Assembly (NCBI GenBank): GCA_016794465.1
Contig: JAEUKA010000102.1
Span: 1 to 64,000, forward strand
Source of the DNA: Myxococcales bacterium
GTDB lineage: Bacteria > Myxococcota_A > Polyangia > Palsa-1104 > JAEUJZ01
Length of the DNA stretch: 64,000 bases
Direction of reading: 5' to 3'
In this document: one piece after another, positions 1 to 8,406 of the stretch
Position numbering within the stretch: the stretch's first letter is position 1
Layout of the letters: each line of letters starts with the position of its first letter
Notes under the pieces: model-generated
Databases searched by the model: none
What the model saw: the letters and a program-made list of their open reading frames with translations, nothing else
Told to the model about the DNA's origin: nothing
Made by a program: the position numbers and the translations under genes

Positions 1-296
1 CCTGCACCCTTTGGGAGCCGATGTAGCGTCCCCGCTAGGCATCGAAGACCACGCCCATAAGAAGATCTCTTCATCTGCATAAGCAGAGCCCAAATACGGC
101 CATAAAAACAGCCGCCGCACCGCCCCCCTGAGCCACTCCCACGCCCCCCTAAAGTGCTCCGATCGGAGTCTTAGGAGGACTCCTGAAAGGTGGGCGCAGA
201 GCCCTACCAATCGGTACAGAATTCCAACACCTCCCACCCCAAAAACGGCCCACCGACAACACTGTCAGCGACGAGAATAGATTTTGTTGTTGATCG
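1..296. other. Non-coding stretch with short palindromes
   Basis: No convincing coding region is seen here; the open frames present are arginine/proline/serine-rich and look like chance frames in G+C-rich DNA. The stretch contains a perfect 12-bp palindrome, CTCCGATCGGAG, at 157-168. This overlaps a second inverted repeat, GGAGTC/GACTCC, at 165-170 and 178-183. It lies downstream of the minus-strand Hsp70 gene and leads into the 42-bp repeats. Confidence 0.5.
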
Positions 297-422
297 GGAC
301 CCTCTTTGATCGGGACGACGTCCCGTTTTGAAGGGTCCGGACCCTCTTTGATCGGGACGATGTCCCGTTTTGAAGGGTCCGGACCCCCTTCGATCGGGAC
401 GATGTCCCGTTTTGGGTAGGGT
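297..422. repeat. Three tandem 42-bp units with nested palindromes
   Basis: Units lie at 297-338, 339-380 and 381-422; the third diverges at its right end. Each of the first two is bounded by an outer inverted repeat (GGACCCT ... AGGGTCC). Each also contains an inner near-perfect palindrome, CGGGACGACGTCCCG or CGGGACGATGTCCCG. The first two units differ at a single base. The unit is a multiple of three, so several frames stay open across it, but none looks like a gene. The array lies 170-300 bp downstream of the Hsp70 stop codon, so it may act as a transcript end or as an extragenic palindromic element. Confidence 0.8.
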
Positions 423-440
423 CTGACCCATCCCAACCGG

Positions 441-468
441 CCAGACCTCCCATGTTGGGACGGTCTGG
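441..468. repeat. Strong hairpin next to the 42-bp repeats
   Basis: CCAGACC-TCCCA at 441-452 pairs with TGGGA-C-GGTCTGG at 456-468, leaving a TGT loop and one unpaired C. This gives 12 base pairs. There is no T-run on either side, so it is not a typical intrinsic terminator. It continues the palindrome-rich block that begins at 297. Confidence 0.7.
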
Positions 469-596
469 ACCCTAGCGGCGTGTGAAAAAAGTGAGCGAGG
501 AGCCCAAAGTGCAAGGCGGAGGCGCGGAGCTGCCGCAAGGCAGTGAGCACCGACAACGCAGCAATGTGGGCCCGCAGCCGCTTTTTCCACACGCAG
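469..596. other. Non-coding spacer after the Hsp70 gene
   Basis: This 128-bp stretch separates the hairpin from the stop codon of the minus-strand Hsp70 gene. I see no gene, no clear terminator and no repeat in it. Confidence 0.4.
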
Positions 597-2426
597 CTAG
601 CGGATGCTGGCGGTGACTCCGCGTAGCATCGCGGCGGTGCGCTCGAGCAGCTGTTTGGCGTCGCCGAGGGTGGCTGACTCGCCTCGGATGATCGCGATGC
701 GGGCACGCTCGATGGCGGCGCGGGCGCGACGCATCGCATCCAGTCCCAGCTCACTGCCGGCAACCGCCTGCTCGGCCCGGGGCAGCATCCCCAAGATGTC
801 GCTGATGAGCTGCTCGGTGCGGACCTGATTGCGGGACAGCTCGTCCGTGCGCTGGGCTTCCAGCTCGTACGAGCCGATGGGACTCTTGCCGCCATCGGTG
901 TCGCCACTAAGCAGCGGTGCCGAGAGCCGAAAGGTATGCTGTTCCCGCCGCTGTTCCCGCAGATCGACGACGGTCACGGTCAGCTCGCCGTTCTGGGCTG
1001 CGAAGAAGCGGACCTCGACCTCCGTGTTGTCGCGGGCCGCCGCGAGCAGTCCCGAAAAGACAAACTCACCCAGGATGCGGCACTCGCTGGCCAGGTCGCT
1101 GTCGCCTTCCAGAATCACCAGGCGCAGGGCGGTCTGCTGGTCGCGTCCGGTGGTAAAGACATGCGCACTCTCGTGGGGCAGCTGCGTGCCAGCCGAGATC
1201 AGGCGAAACACCTTGCCGCCGCCAATCAGCACGCCCAGGTGATGCGGACTCAGCTCGAACGTGGTGCTGGCCGAGGGTGTCTGCGACAGGGCTGCGCCTT
1301 GCAGTGCCGCCCCGATGGCCAAGGCTTCTTCGGGAATCACCCCGCCCATTGGCTGGCGCCCGAACAGCTCTGTCAGCGCCTTTTGCACCCGGGGAACCCG
1401 ACCCATGCCACCAATGAGCAGCACCGCATCGACCGATGTGGGCTCGACGCCGGCTTCGGCCAGCGCTCCTTTGGCGAGCTGGATGGTGCGGTCGACGAGA
1501 TCTTCGGTCAGCTCCTCGAACTTGGTCCGGTCAATCGTACGCGTCAGGTGCAGCGGCTCGGACGTACCGGTCGAGATGATGAACGGCACCTCGATGGTCA
1601 CCTGTTCGTCAACGGACAGATCGCACTTGGCCTTCTCCACCGCGTCTCGCAGCCGCTGCAGCGCCGTCCGGTCTTGGCGCAGGTCGATCTTGTGATCCTT
1701 GGCGAAGCCGAACACCAAGAAGTCGAGCAGGCGCCGGTCGAAGTCTTGGCCACCCAAAAAAGGGTCGCTGATGCTCGCGCGGATCTCGTGAATGCCGCTG
1801 CTCATCTCGAGCAGGGCAAAGTCGAACGTCCCGCCGCCCAGATCGTAGACCGCAACCCGCTGGGCGCGCTTTTCGCTGGTGCCGATGCCGTGGGCAAGTG
1901 CCGCCGCAATGGGGTCAGCGATGATTCGCAGCACCTCCAGTCCTGCCAAGCGTGCTGCGTCCCGCAGGGCAATCCGCTGCGCATCGGTGTACGACAGGGG
2001 CGCGCTCAGCACCGCCCGACTGACCGGCTGTCCCAGGTACGCCTCGGCGGCCCGCTTGAGATCCAGCAGCATCGCCGCCACCAGCTCGACGACCGAGTAG
2101 GGCTCATTGCGGAGCACCACCCGCAGCTCATCGGACGGACCGGGGACAATCCGGTAGGCGACCATCTCCGAGAGCTGCCGGACCTGGGGATGACCGAAGC
2201 GCATCCCGAGCAGGCGCTTGAGCGCGGTGGCGGTGTGCTCGGCGTGCAAGACCGCCTGGCGACGCGCGATCTGCCCGAGGAGACGCTGGCCTTGCTCGTC
2301 GATGCCTAAGACCGCAGGAAAGCCGCGCTGGCCGCTCGGACCTGGGAGCACCAGCGGTACGCCTCCTTCGACAATGGCCACGCACGAGTTGGTGGTGCCC
2401 AGGTCGATGCCAATGACGCGCTCCAT
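597..2426 (-). CDS. Hsp70-family (DnaK-like) chaperone, variant
   Basis: The product (609 aa) has the Hsp70 ATPase signature IDLGTTNS at residues 7-14, the second phosphate-binding motif DLGGGTFD at 195-202 and the adenosine motif LIGGMGRVPRVQ near 350. These show a nucleotide-binding domain over residues 1 to about 385. The C-terminal part starts near FELSPHHLGVLI; it matches the DnaK peptide-binding domain only loosely and ends in a charged helical segment. DnaK is usually about 630-640 aa with a well-conserved substrate domain, and dnaJ/grpE are not adjacent. It is therefore more likely a specialised paralogue than the housekeeping chaperone. The ATG start is 83 bp from the divergent recG start, so the two may share a promoter region. 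Confidence 0.9.
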   Translation of the reverse strand: MERVIGIDLGTTNSCVAIVEGGVPLVLPGPSGQRGFPAVLGIDEQGQRLLGQIARRQAVLHAEHTATALKRLLGMRFGHPQVRQLSEMVAYRIVPGPSDELRVVLRNEPYSVVELVAAMLLDLKRAAEAYLGQPVSRAVLSAPLSYTDAQRIALRDAARLAGLEVLRIIADPIAAALAHGIGTSEKRAQRVAVYDLGGGTFDFALLEMSSGIHEIRASISDPFLGGQDFDRRLLDFLVFGFAKDHKIDLRQDRTALQRLRDAVEKAKCDLSVDEQVTIEVPFIISTGTSEPLHLTRTIDRTKFEELTEDLVDRTIQLAKGALAEAGVEPTSVDAVLLIGGMGRVPRVQKALTELFGRQPMGGVIPEEALAIGAALQGAALSQTPSASTTFELSPHHLGVLIGGGKVFRLISAGTQLPHESAHVFTTGRDQQTALRLVILEGDSDLASECRILGEFVFSGLLAAARDNTEVEVRFFAAQNGELTVTVVDLREQRREQHTFRLSAPLLSGDTDGGKSPIGSYELEAQRTDELSRNQVRTEQLISDILGMLPRAEQAVAGSELGLDAMRRARAAIERARIAIIRGESATLGDAKQLLERTAAMLRGVTASIR

Positions 2427-2509
2427 GGTCGTAGGTGATGCCCGCTAGATGGGGATAGTCAGTCCGATTCATAGTACACGACTTCCTTTCGGAAAACGGC
2501 GGTCTGTTC

Positions 2510-5263
2510 GTGTTAATAGACAGCGGCATGGCAGATGTTCTTCCGTCGCACACGCCTTCGGCGAGTCCTCCATCGGTGCGGGCAGTGCGAGAGCTGCTGG
2601 CGGCGCTCCGCCGACCGATCGACGAGCTGTGTAGTCGTGGCCTGCCCAACCTGGCCCATCCCGATGGTGAGGAGCGGGTGCTCGAGCTGGCTGCTCAGAT
2701 GACCGACGCGGCGGGCGCGCTGGCGGCGGCCTTTGCCGGCAAGAGCGCACGCACGGCCAGCGAGGCAGAGCTTTTGCGGCGAAAAAAGACGGCGGAAGAC
2801 CTGGCGCAGCTGGCGACCAGTGCGAAGAACCTGGGTCGCAGCCCGCTTGTGGAGCGGCAGCGGGTGGTGGCACTGGGGCTGCGGCTGTGTGCCGGGGTGA
2901 GCATGTACCTACCCCAGCCGACAGAGAAGCGCAGTGTCAGTGCGGTGGCTCCGACGCCCATCGCCAAGCCTGCTCCCGAGTCCAAGCTCAAGTCCAAGCC
3001 CGAGTCCAAGCTCAAGTCCAAGCCCGAGCCCAAGCCCGAGTCCGAGCCGAAGCCAGAGCCCGATGGGAGCGATCCGCTGCTGCTGCCGCTGCTCGGGCTG
3101 CCAGGGGTAGGGCCGGTGACGGCTGAAAAGCTGGCGGTCAAGGGCCTGACCCGGGTGATTGATGCGCTGTACTTTCTGCCGAAGCGCTACGACGACCTGC
3201 GCCAGGTGGTGCCGGTCGGACAGCTGCAGCCGGGGGTGCTGCAAGCGACGGTGGTGCTGGTCGAGCGGACCAAGGTGGTGTGGGCCCGCAAGCGCTTCTT
3301 GGAGGTGATGTTCCGAGGCGAAGACGGCTGCGAGCTGCTGGCGCGCTGGTTTTACTTTCACGGCGGCTACCAGAAGCGACTGCTGCCGGGAAAGCGGTTT
3401 CTGCTGACGGCGACGCCGAGCAAGTTTCGCGACAGCCTGCAGGTCACGCACCCCGAGCTGACGGAGCTGCCGCCGCGCACCGAGTCAGACGACAGCGTGA
3501 TGCCCGAGGGGAGTGGTCACATCCGCATCCGCTATCCCGACGTGGAAGGCGTGCCGGGTCGGCTGATCGAGCGGCTGTGCCAAGGTCTGTGTCAGCAGTA
3601 TGCCGAGCTGGTGCCCGACGGGGTACCGGCGCAGCTACTCGGTCGCCTGAGCCTGCCTGTGCTGCCGCAAGCCCTGCGGGAGCTGCATAGCGTTCCCGCC
3701 GAGACGACGCCCGAGCTGCTGGCACGCCTAAACGAAGGACTCTCGCCGGCCCAGCGGCGGCTGATCTTCGAGGAGCTGTTCTTTCTGCAGCTGGGCCTGC
3801 TGCGGCGACGGCGAGCGATTGCCGCCGATGATGCGACCGTCTGCGTGACCGATGACCAGTCTTTGGCGAGGCTGCGCGCGGTGCTGCCCTTCCAGCCGAC
3901 CGGGGCGCAGGAGCGGGCGATTGCCGAGATTCGAGATGACTTGAAGCAGCCGCATCCGATGCAGCGACTCCTGCATGGTGACGTGGGCTCGGGCAAGACC
4001 CTGGTCGCCTATGCCGCGTGTGAGCTGGTGATGGCGAGCGGGCACCAAGCGGCGGTGATGGCGCCAACGGAGATCCTGGCCGAGCAGCACTACAAGACGC
4101 TGCGGGTGTGGGCGCAGGCGAGCGGGCGCAAGCTGGCACTGCTAACGGCAACTACGCCGAAGACGGCGCGCAAGACGACGGTGGCGCAGCTGCAAGCCGG
4201 TCGCTTTGCTGACGTGCTGCGCATTGCCGAGGCGACGGGTCAGCCGCTCGATCGCGAGTCGATCCTGGCGATGCTGAGCGCTGGGTTCCTGGACATGGTG
4301 GTGGGGACGCACGCGCTGATTGCCGAGGCGGTCGAGTTCAAAGATCTGGCGCTGGTGGTCATCGATGAGCAGCACCGCTTTGGTGTAGGTCAGCGAGCGG
4401 CCTTGCGTCGCAAAGGGCGGCAGCCGCACATCTTGGTCATGACCGCGACCCCGATTCCTCGGACGCTGGCGCTGACGCTGTACGGCGACCTGGATGTCAG
4501 TCAGCTCGACGAGCTGCCGCCGGGACGAACGCCGGCAGTGACCAAGGTGCTGCCGGCGCGCAGTGGCGAAGGCAAGGCGCTGCTGGCGGTGCGCAAGGCA
4601 GTGGAGACGGGGCGGCAGGCGTACTGGGTGTGTCCGCTGATCGAAGACAGTGACAAGCTAGAGCTGTCGAGTGCCACTGCTCGGCACGCTGCCCTCGCGA
4701 TGGCTCTGCCCGAGCTAAAGGTGGGTCTGGTCCATGGTCGCCTGTCGAGTGATGAGCGGGACGACGTGATGGGTCGCTTTCGCCAGCGTGAGCTGGATGT
4801 CCTGGTGGCGACGACGGTGATCGAAGTGGGCGTCGATGTGCCCAATGCCTCGCTGATGGTCATCGAGAGTGCGGAGCGCTTCGGGCTGGCCCAGCTGCAT
4901 CAGCTGCGCGGTCGCGTTGGGCGCGGCAGTGGCAAGAGTGCGTGCCTGCTGCTGCACGGCGTTTCGGCGGAAGCCACATCGACGCAGCGCTTGGAGGTCG
5001 TGGCGGCGACCAGTGATGGCTTCCGGCTAGCTGAGGCGGACCTGCGCATCCGAGGACCAGGCGAGGTACTGGGCACCCGGCAGTCGGGCCTGCCGCCGCT
5101 GCGCTTTGCGGATCTGCTGCGGGACATTGACCTTCTGACGATAGCGCGGCGAGAGGCAGCAGCGCTCCTGTCGCGCGATCCCGACCTCAGTCGGCCCGAG
5201 CATGTCGTGACCCAGCGCGTGCTGACCGAGCGCTGGGCACACTGCGACCTGACCCTCGAGTAA
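2510..5263 (+). CDS. recG: ATP-dependent DNA helicase RecG
   Basis: RecG remodels stalled replication forks and Holliday junctions. The protein shows Walker A GDVGSGKT near residue 490, the RecG-type DEQH box (VVIDEQHRFGVGQR) near 618, motif III TATPIPRTLALT, and C-terminal motifs ending in ESAERFGLAQLHQLRGRVGRG. At 917 aa it is about 200 aa longer than enterobacterial RecG (about 690 aa). The extra length is mainly an N-terminal extension ending in a Lys/Pro/Glu/Ser linker of repeated KSKPES units at about residues 155-185, before the wedge domain. There is also a short insertion between motifs I and II. The GTG at 2510 gives the longest frame; an in-frame ATG at 2528 is an equally possible start. 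Confidence 0.96.
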   Translation: MLIDSGMADVLPSHTPSASPPSVRAVRELLAALRRPIDELCSRGLPNLAHPDGEERVLELAAQMTDAAGALAAAFAGKSARTASEAELLRRKKTAEDLAQLATSAKNLGRSPLVERQRVVALGLRLCAGVSMYLPQPTEKRSVSAVAPTPIAKPAPESKLKSKPESKLKSKPEPKPESEPKPEPDGSDPLLLPLLGLPGVGPVTAEKLAVKGLTRVIDALYFLPKRYDDLRQVVPVGQLQPGVLQATVVLVERTKVVWARKRFLEVMFRGEDGCELLARWFYFHGGYQKRLLPGKRFLLTATPSKFRDSLQVTHPELTELPPRTESDDSVMPEGSGHIRIRYPDVEGVPGRLIERLCQGLCQQYAELVPDGVPAQLLGRLSLPVLPQALRELHSVPAETTPELLARLNEGLSPAQRRLIFEELFFLQLGLLRRRRAIAADDATVCVTDDQSLARLRAVLPFQPTGAQERAIAEIRDDLKQPHPMQRLLHGDVGSGKTLVAYAACELVMASGHQAAVMAPTEILAEQHYKTLRVWAQASGRKLALLTATTPKTARKTTVAQLQAGRFADVLRIAEATGQPLDRESILAMLSAGFLDMVVGTHALIAEAVEFKDLALVVIDEQHRFGVGQRAALRRKGRQPHILVMTATPIPRTLALTLYGDLDVSQLDELPPGRTPAVTKVLPARSGEGKALLAVRKAVETGRQAYWVCPLIEDSDKLELSSATARHAALAMALPELKVGLVHGRLSSDERDDVMGRFRQRELDVLVATTVIEVGVDVPNASLMVIESAERFGLAQLHQLRGRVGRGSGKSACLLLHGVSAEATSTQRLEVVAATSDGFRLAEADLRIRGPGEVLGTRQSGLPPLRFADLLRDIDLLTIARREAAALLSRDPDLSRPEHVVTQRVLTERWAHCDLTLE

Positions 5264-5292
5264 GTGAGGGCGGTTCAGTACGAGCGCACGCG

Positions 5293-5736
5293 TTAGTAGC
5301 GGGCGGGCTGCTCGTCGTCGTAGCGGTAGGCCGACTGTGCTTCCAGGCGCTGCTCGGCAGGAATCTCCAGCGGCAGCCGGGGCGCGTCAAACCACATCCC
5401 CTCCAGGTCATAGAACTCTCGCAGGGGATGCTCGAACACATGGACCACCAAGTCACCGAAGTCGAGCAGGGCCCAGCGACCATCGCGCAGGCCTTCCGAT
5501 CCGAGGAGGCGAGCCCCACGTTCCTCCATCACCGCGACGACTGCATCGGCAATCGCCCGCACGGTTCGATCGGCCTGGGCCGATGCGATGAGGAGGTAGT
5601 CGGTGTAGCTTCCGGATTCGGTCAGGTCGAGGAGGACTGGCTCGATGCCCTTTTTGTCGATGGCGGCCTGGGCAGCTGCGAGCGCATCCTGTCGGTACTT
5701 GTCGCTTGGGGCAGTGGTGGTCTTGCGTGTTTGCAA
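5293..5736 (-). CDS. rsfS: Ribosomal silencing factor RsfS
   Basis: RsfS (DUF143/Iojap family) binds ribosomal protein L14 and blocks joining of the ribosomal subunits during starvation. The 147-aa product has the family pattern VLLDLTESGSYTDYLLIASAQADRTVRAIADAV followed by EGLRDGRWALLDFGDLVVHVFEHPLREFYDLEGMW. Length and motif order are normal for the family. The start is a TTG preceded by AGAGGACA; no nearby ATG is available. It is the last gene of a tight minus-strand series, 12 bp after the hypothetical gene at 5749-6477, and converges on recG. In many bacteria rsfS sits beside nadD, which is not the case here. Confidence 0.94.
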   Translation of the reverse strand: MQTRKTTTAPSDKYRQDALAAAQAAIDKKGIEPVLLDLTESGSYTDYLLIASAQADRTVRAIADAVVAVMEERGARLLGSEGLRDGRWALLDFGDLVVHVFEHPLREFYDLEGMWFDAPRLPLEIPAEQRLEAQSAYRYDDEQPARY

Positions 5737-5748
5737 GTCGCTTGTCCT

Positions 5749-6477
5749 CTAGTTCGGTTTTTGACTGACGGTGATGACGGCGGGCCCTGACCACTTGCGA
5801 TCAAAGTGCTCCGTCAACTTCTTAGCGTAGTTCTGAAGTCGCAGCTCGGAAAGGAGCTTGTGGGCGCTCTGGGTCACCGCCTGGATCTCGGGCATGCCCA
5901 GCGCGGTGCTGCCTTGACGGGCCGCTTTGGCCCAGACGTACGCGGGCAGCGCCAGCGCCACCTGGCCGACCGCCATCGCCAGCCCTGCCACCGCATCGCT
6001 GAGCAGCTCCTTTTCGGTGGCGCGGCTCGACTCCTGGATGGTCTTGCGCACCGTGCGCGCCTGGTCTTCCGAGAAGCTGTGGCCCATGTGATAGGTCGAA
6101 AGGTAGTGATCGAGCAGCGTCCCGACCTCAAAGGCGCGAAAGCCGGCCTCGACGCCGCTGAGGACTTGCAGCCCGGTAAACAGACGCCGCACCTGCTTCT
6201 GCTTGCGCAAGAGTGACCCGAGCTTGCTCAGTGACGACAGCACCCCGAGACGCTGGGACGCTGGGGCTTCTTCGAGCAGGGCCGAGACAGCGGACGGCTC
6301 GATCTCGAGGTTGTGCTCGCGCGCCAGGTGCTCGACCAGGCCGCGCCGGGTCAGGTCGACCAGCAGCTCTGAAATACCGGGCAGCGGCAGCATGTTGGCC
6401 GCTGCGATCAAGACGCTGCGCACCATCACCAGTCGCTTGTGCTCGGAAAGATGAGGGGCGCTGTCCTGTGAGTCCAT
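5749..6477 (-). CDS. Hypothetical protein, possibly membrane-associated
   Basis: I do not recognise this 242-aa protein. It starts at an ATG with a good AAGGAGA ribosome binding site 8 bases upstream. It contains moderately hydrophobic helical segments (VRSVLIAAANMLPLPGISELLVDL and VAGLAMAVGQVALALPAYVWA) separated by a charged helical middle. There is no signal peptide and no cysteine-rich or catalytic motif. The LPLPGISELLVDLTRRG segment resembles amphipathic hairpins of EcsC-like membrane-associated proteins, but this is a weak impression. It lies between a lipoprotein gene (23 bp upstream) and rsfS (12 bp downstream), so it is probably co-transcribed with them. Confidence 0.7.
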   Translation of the reverse strand: MDSQDSAPHLSEHKRLVMVRSVLIAAANMLPLPGISELLVDLTRRGLVEHLAREHNLEIEPSAVSALLEEAPASQRLGVLSSLSKLGSLLRKQKQVRRLFTGLQVLSGVEAGFRAFEVGTLLDHYLSTYHMGHSFSEDQARTVRKTIQESSRATEKELLSDAVAGLAMAVGQVALALPAYVWAKAARQGSTALGMPEIQAVTQSAHKLLSELRLQNYAKKLTEHFDRKWSGPAVITVSQKPN

Positions 6478-6500
6478 CGGGTTGTCTCCTTGTGCCTTGG

Positions 6501-7493
6501 CTACCGGTAAGATGGCACCAATCCGCCGAGCAGCTCCTGCCGGTCGAGCCAGGGACGGGGCCGGGTGGGGGGCTCTGAATACTCAGTCGGCACGGCGATC
6601 TTCACCGCTTCACTTCCCAAGGCTACCACCTGCATGACGTGAGTGGCCTCCACCTGGACGCGTTCGTCGGGGACGCCAGGGCGCGGGGCGACGAAGCGGA
6701 CCGACAGCTCTACGGCGATGGGGACGCCTTGCTCACGATCGATGGTGGCCAGGCCGTCAATCGACTCGACGCTGACCGCCCCCCGCCAGACCGAGCCCTG
6801 GGAGCGCAGCGGCACCGTCGCGGTATCCGCCAGCTGCAGCGCAACTTGCCAGGTGGCGCGACCGCGCGTCTCGCTGCTCATCGGGGTGCCGAGCTTGAGC
6901 TTGTGGCCGACGGCTTCGATCAAAGCGGCGCCGGTGTCAAAGGCCATCGTGCGCAGGTGATGAAGCTGGCTGCTCTCGCTGCGATAGCGAATGAACGGCT
7001 GGTGACGCACCTTGGTAAAGACATACTGCTGATCGGTGATGGCCTCGATGCCGGAGCCGTGGTCGTTGTCGCTGCCCATGTGGAGGCGACCGGTGCCATC
7101 GACGGCGACAAAGCGAGTCTCGCTGAGCTGCACCGGGGCGGTTTCGTAGGCGTCTTCCCCGCTGAACGGCTGGGCGGGACTGCCAAGCTTGAAGCCCGGC
7201 TGGACCGGCTGCACCTGGGTGGCGCGTGGCGAGGGAATCGGCGTGATCGTCCAGCGGGTCTGGGACTCGACGCGATGCGGTCCAAGCCGTGCCGCAACAT
7301 CACTGTGGGGCAGCGCCAGCACCTTGAGGAGTCGATCCCCGCGCACCAGATCGTTCTGCGCGCTGATCGAAACCAGAGGTGTGGAGGTCGCCGGCGCTGG
7401 TGCCTTGCGACACCCTGCCTGGCACAAAAGGACAAGGGCGGTGCAGAGCAACCTGGAAACCGGCAGAGACATGTCCTGCGCGCTTAGCGCCAT
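6501..7493 (-). CDS. Putative lipoprotein
   Basis: The 330-aa product has a lipoprotein signal peptide: a hydrophobic stretch LLCTALVLLCQAG followed by Cys near residue 28, matching the lipobox. The mature part has no recognised domain. It is rich in beta-type segments, for example TRFVAVDGTGRLHMGSDND and RQVALQLADTATVPL-like strands, and in its second half resembles secreted proteins that report conversion or accumulation of substrate. A second in-frame ATG at 7472 would give the shorter signal MSLPVSRLLC and is also plausible. It is the upstream partner of the 5749-6477 gene and rsfS. Function unknown. Confidence 0.75.
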   Translation of the reverse strand: MALSAQDMSLPVSRLLCTALVLLCQAGCRKAPAPATSTPLVSISAQNDLVRGDRLLKVLALPHSDVAARLGPHRVESQTRWTITPIPSPRATQVQPVQPGFKLGSPAQPFSGEDAYETAPVQLSETRFVAVDGTGRLHMGSDNDHGSGIEAITDQQYVFTKVRHQPFIRYRSESSQLHHLRTMAFDTGAALIEAVGHKLKLGTPMSSETRGRATWQVALQLADTATVPLRSQGSVWRGAVSVESIDGLATIDREQGVPIAVELSVRFVAPRPGVPDERVQVEATHVMQVVALGSEAVKIAVPTEYSEPPTRPRPWLDRQELLGGLVPSYR

Positions 7494-7546
7494 TTCTCGC
7501 CGCTGTCAATGACTACGTGGCTGGACTGGGTTGAGCACTGGGCCGG

Positions 7547-8275
7547 CTACTTGGCTTTCTTGCCGCCGGGCTTCTTCTTGGGCTCTTCTTTGTTGATGAC
7601 GTTGCAGCCGGCGACCGAGAAGCTGGCCCGAGCGATGACGCAGCTGACCTTGGCGGGAGCGCCGGCGCAGCCTTTCCACGTACTCTGGAAGCCATCGCAG
7701 ACAAACGTGCCGGACAGGGTCGCGCCGCTGGTGCCGTACTGCAGACCGCCGTCCGAGTTGATCTCGACCGTGCAGCTGGACTCTGGGTGAGGGCCGCTGG
7801 CACCGTTCCAGTCGAGACACATGGTGCCATCCCAGTTGCAGGCGGCCTGGCGCATCTTGGCGGTGCCAAAGGCCAGCTTGCCCAGGGCCGAGGTGTTGTA
7901 GGTCCCCGGTCCCTTGTAGGTCACGGTGAGCAGGAAGCTCTGGCAGTCCTGGCTGGAGCCGTCGGTGATGGTCAGCTCCTTTTTGGCCCAGTCAAACTCG
8001 CACTTGGTAAGGTCAGAGCTGAGTACGCCCTTGCCCTCGGCGCCGGTGCTGTGGGGGACGCCACAGTCGAACAGCACGCGGGCCATGTTGCTGCCTTGCT
8101 GGACCGCATCCGCGACGACATCGCCGCGCTCTCCCGCGCTGGTGGCGACCTGCCCAAGCTGCGGAACTTCTTTGGGCGGCAGCTTGGGTGGTGGTGGCTT
8201 GGGACAGCCCGCGAGCAGCAGTGCGGACAGAGCAGCCAGGGACAGGTGGGCAACAGGCAAACGGAAAGAGCGCAT
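7547..8275 (-). CDS. Putative cysteine-rich lipoprotein
   Basis: The 242-aa protein begins with a clear lipoprotein signal (LSLAALSALLLAGC) and a proline-rich tether (PKPPPPKLPPKE). The mature domain contains eight or more cysteines after the lipid-anchor Cys (FDCGVP, KCEFDW, DCQSF, ACNWDGTMCLDW, SSCTVE, FVCDGF, GCAGA, SCVIA, AGCNV), suggesting a disulfide-stabilised extracytoplasmic beta domain. The tail is lysine-rich (EEPKKKPGGKKAK). I recognise no family. It is 53 bp upstream of the next minus-strand lipoprotein gene and divergent from the oxidase gene at 8407. Confidence 0.75.
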   Translation of the reverse strand: MRSFRLPVAHLSLAALSALLLAGCPKPPPPKLPPKEVPQLGQVATSAGERGDVVADAVQQGSNMARVLFDCGVPHSTGAEGKGVLSSDLTKCEFDWAKKELTITDGSSQDCQSFLLTVTYKGPGTYNTSALGKLAFGTAKMRQAACNWDGTMCLDWNGASGPHPESSCTVEINSDGGLQYGTSGATLSGTFVCDGFQSTWKGCAGAPAKVSCVIARASFSVAGCNVINKEEPKKKPGGKKAK

Positions 8276-8313
8276 GTGGCGATTTTACACGAGCCAGGAA
8301 AGATGGGCCACAG

Positions 8314-8327
8314 TCCTCATTTGAGGA
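8314..8327. promoter_or_regulatory. Perfect palindrome in a divergent promoter region
   Basis: TCCTCATTTGAGGA is a 6-bp perfect inverted repeat with a 2-base spacer. It lies between the divergent starts at 8275 and 8407. Its position fits an operator for a dimeric regulator, but no regulator gene is nearby and its role is a guess. Confidence 0.35.
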
Positions 8328-8406
8328 TTTTAGTATCCAATCGGACGCTTCCTCGTCACCTAATAGAGAGGAGCAACCACACGGGCTCCTTGCGGAGGAA
8401 TCACAG

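Noticed and set aside
149..907. A long open frame on the minus strand before and into the Hsp70 gene
   Set aside because: It runs through the palindromic repeats and the opposite register of the Hsp70 gene, has low-complexity Arg/Ser/Pro content and no motif. Treated as chance.
936..2309. A 457-codon plus-strand frame antisense to the Hsp70 gene
   Set aside because: Mirror image of a G+C-rich coding region; the residues follow codon-complement bias and show no domain.
8188..8406. An N-terminal extension of the GMC oxidase frame
   Set aside because: The flavin-binding motif begins right after the ATG at 8407, which has a good ribosome binding site. The extension overlaps the divergent lipoprotein gene and its promoter.
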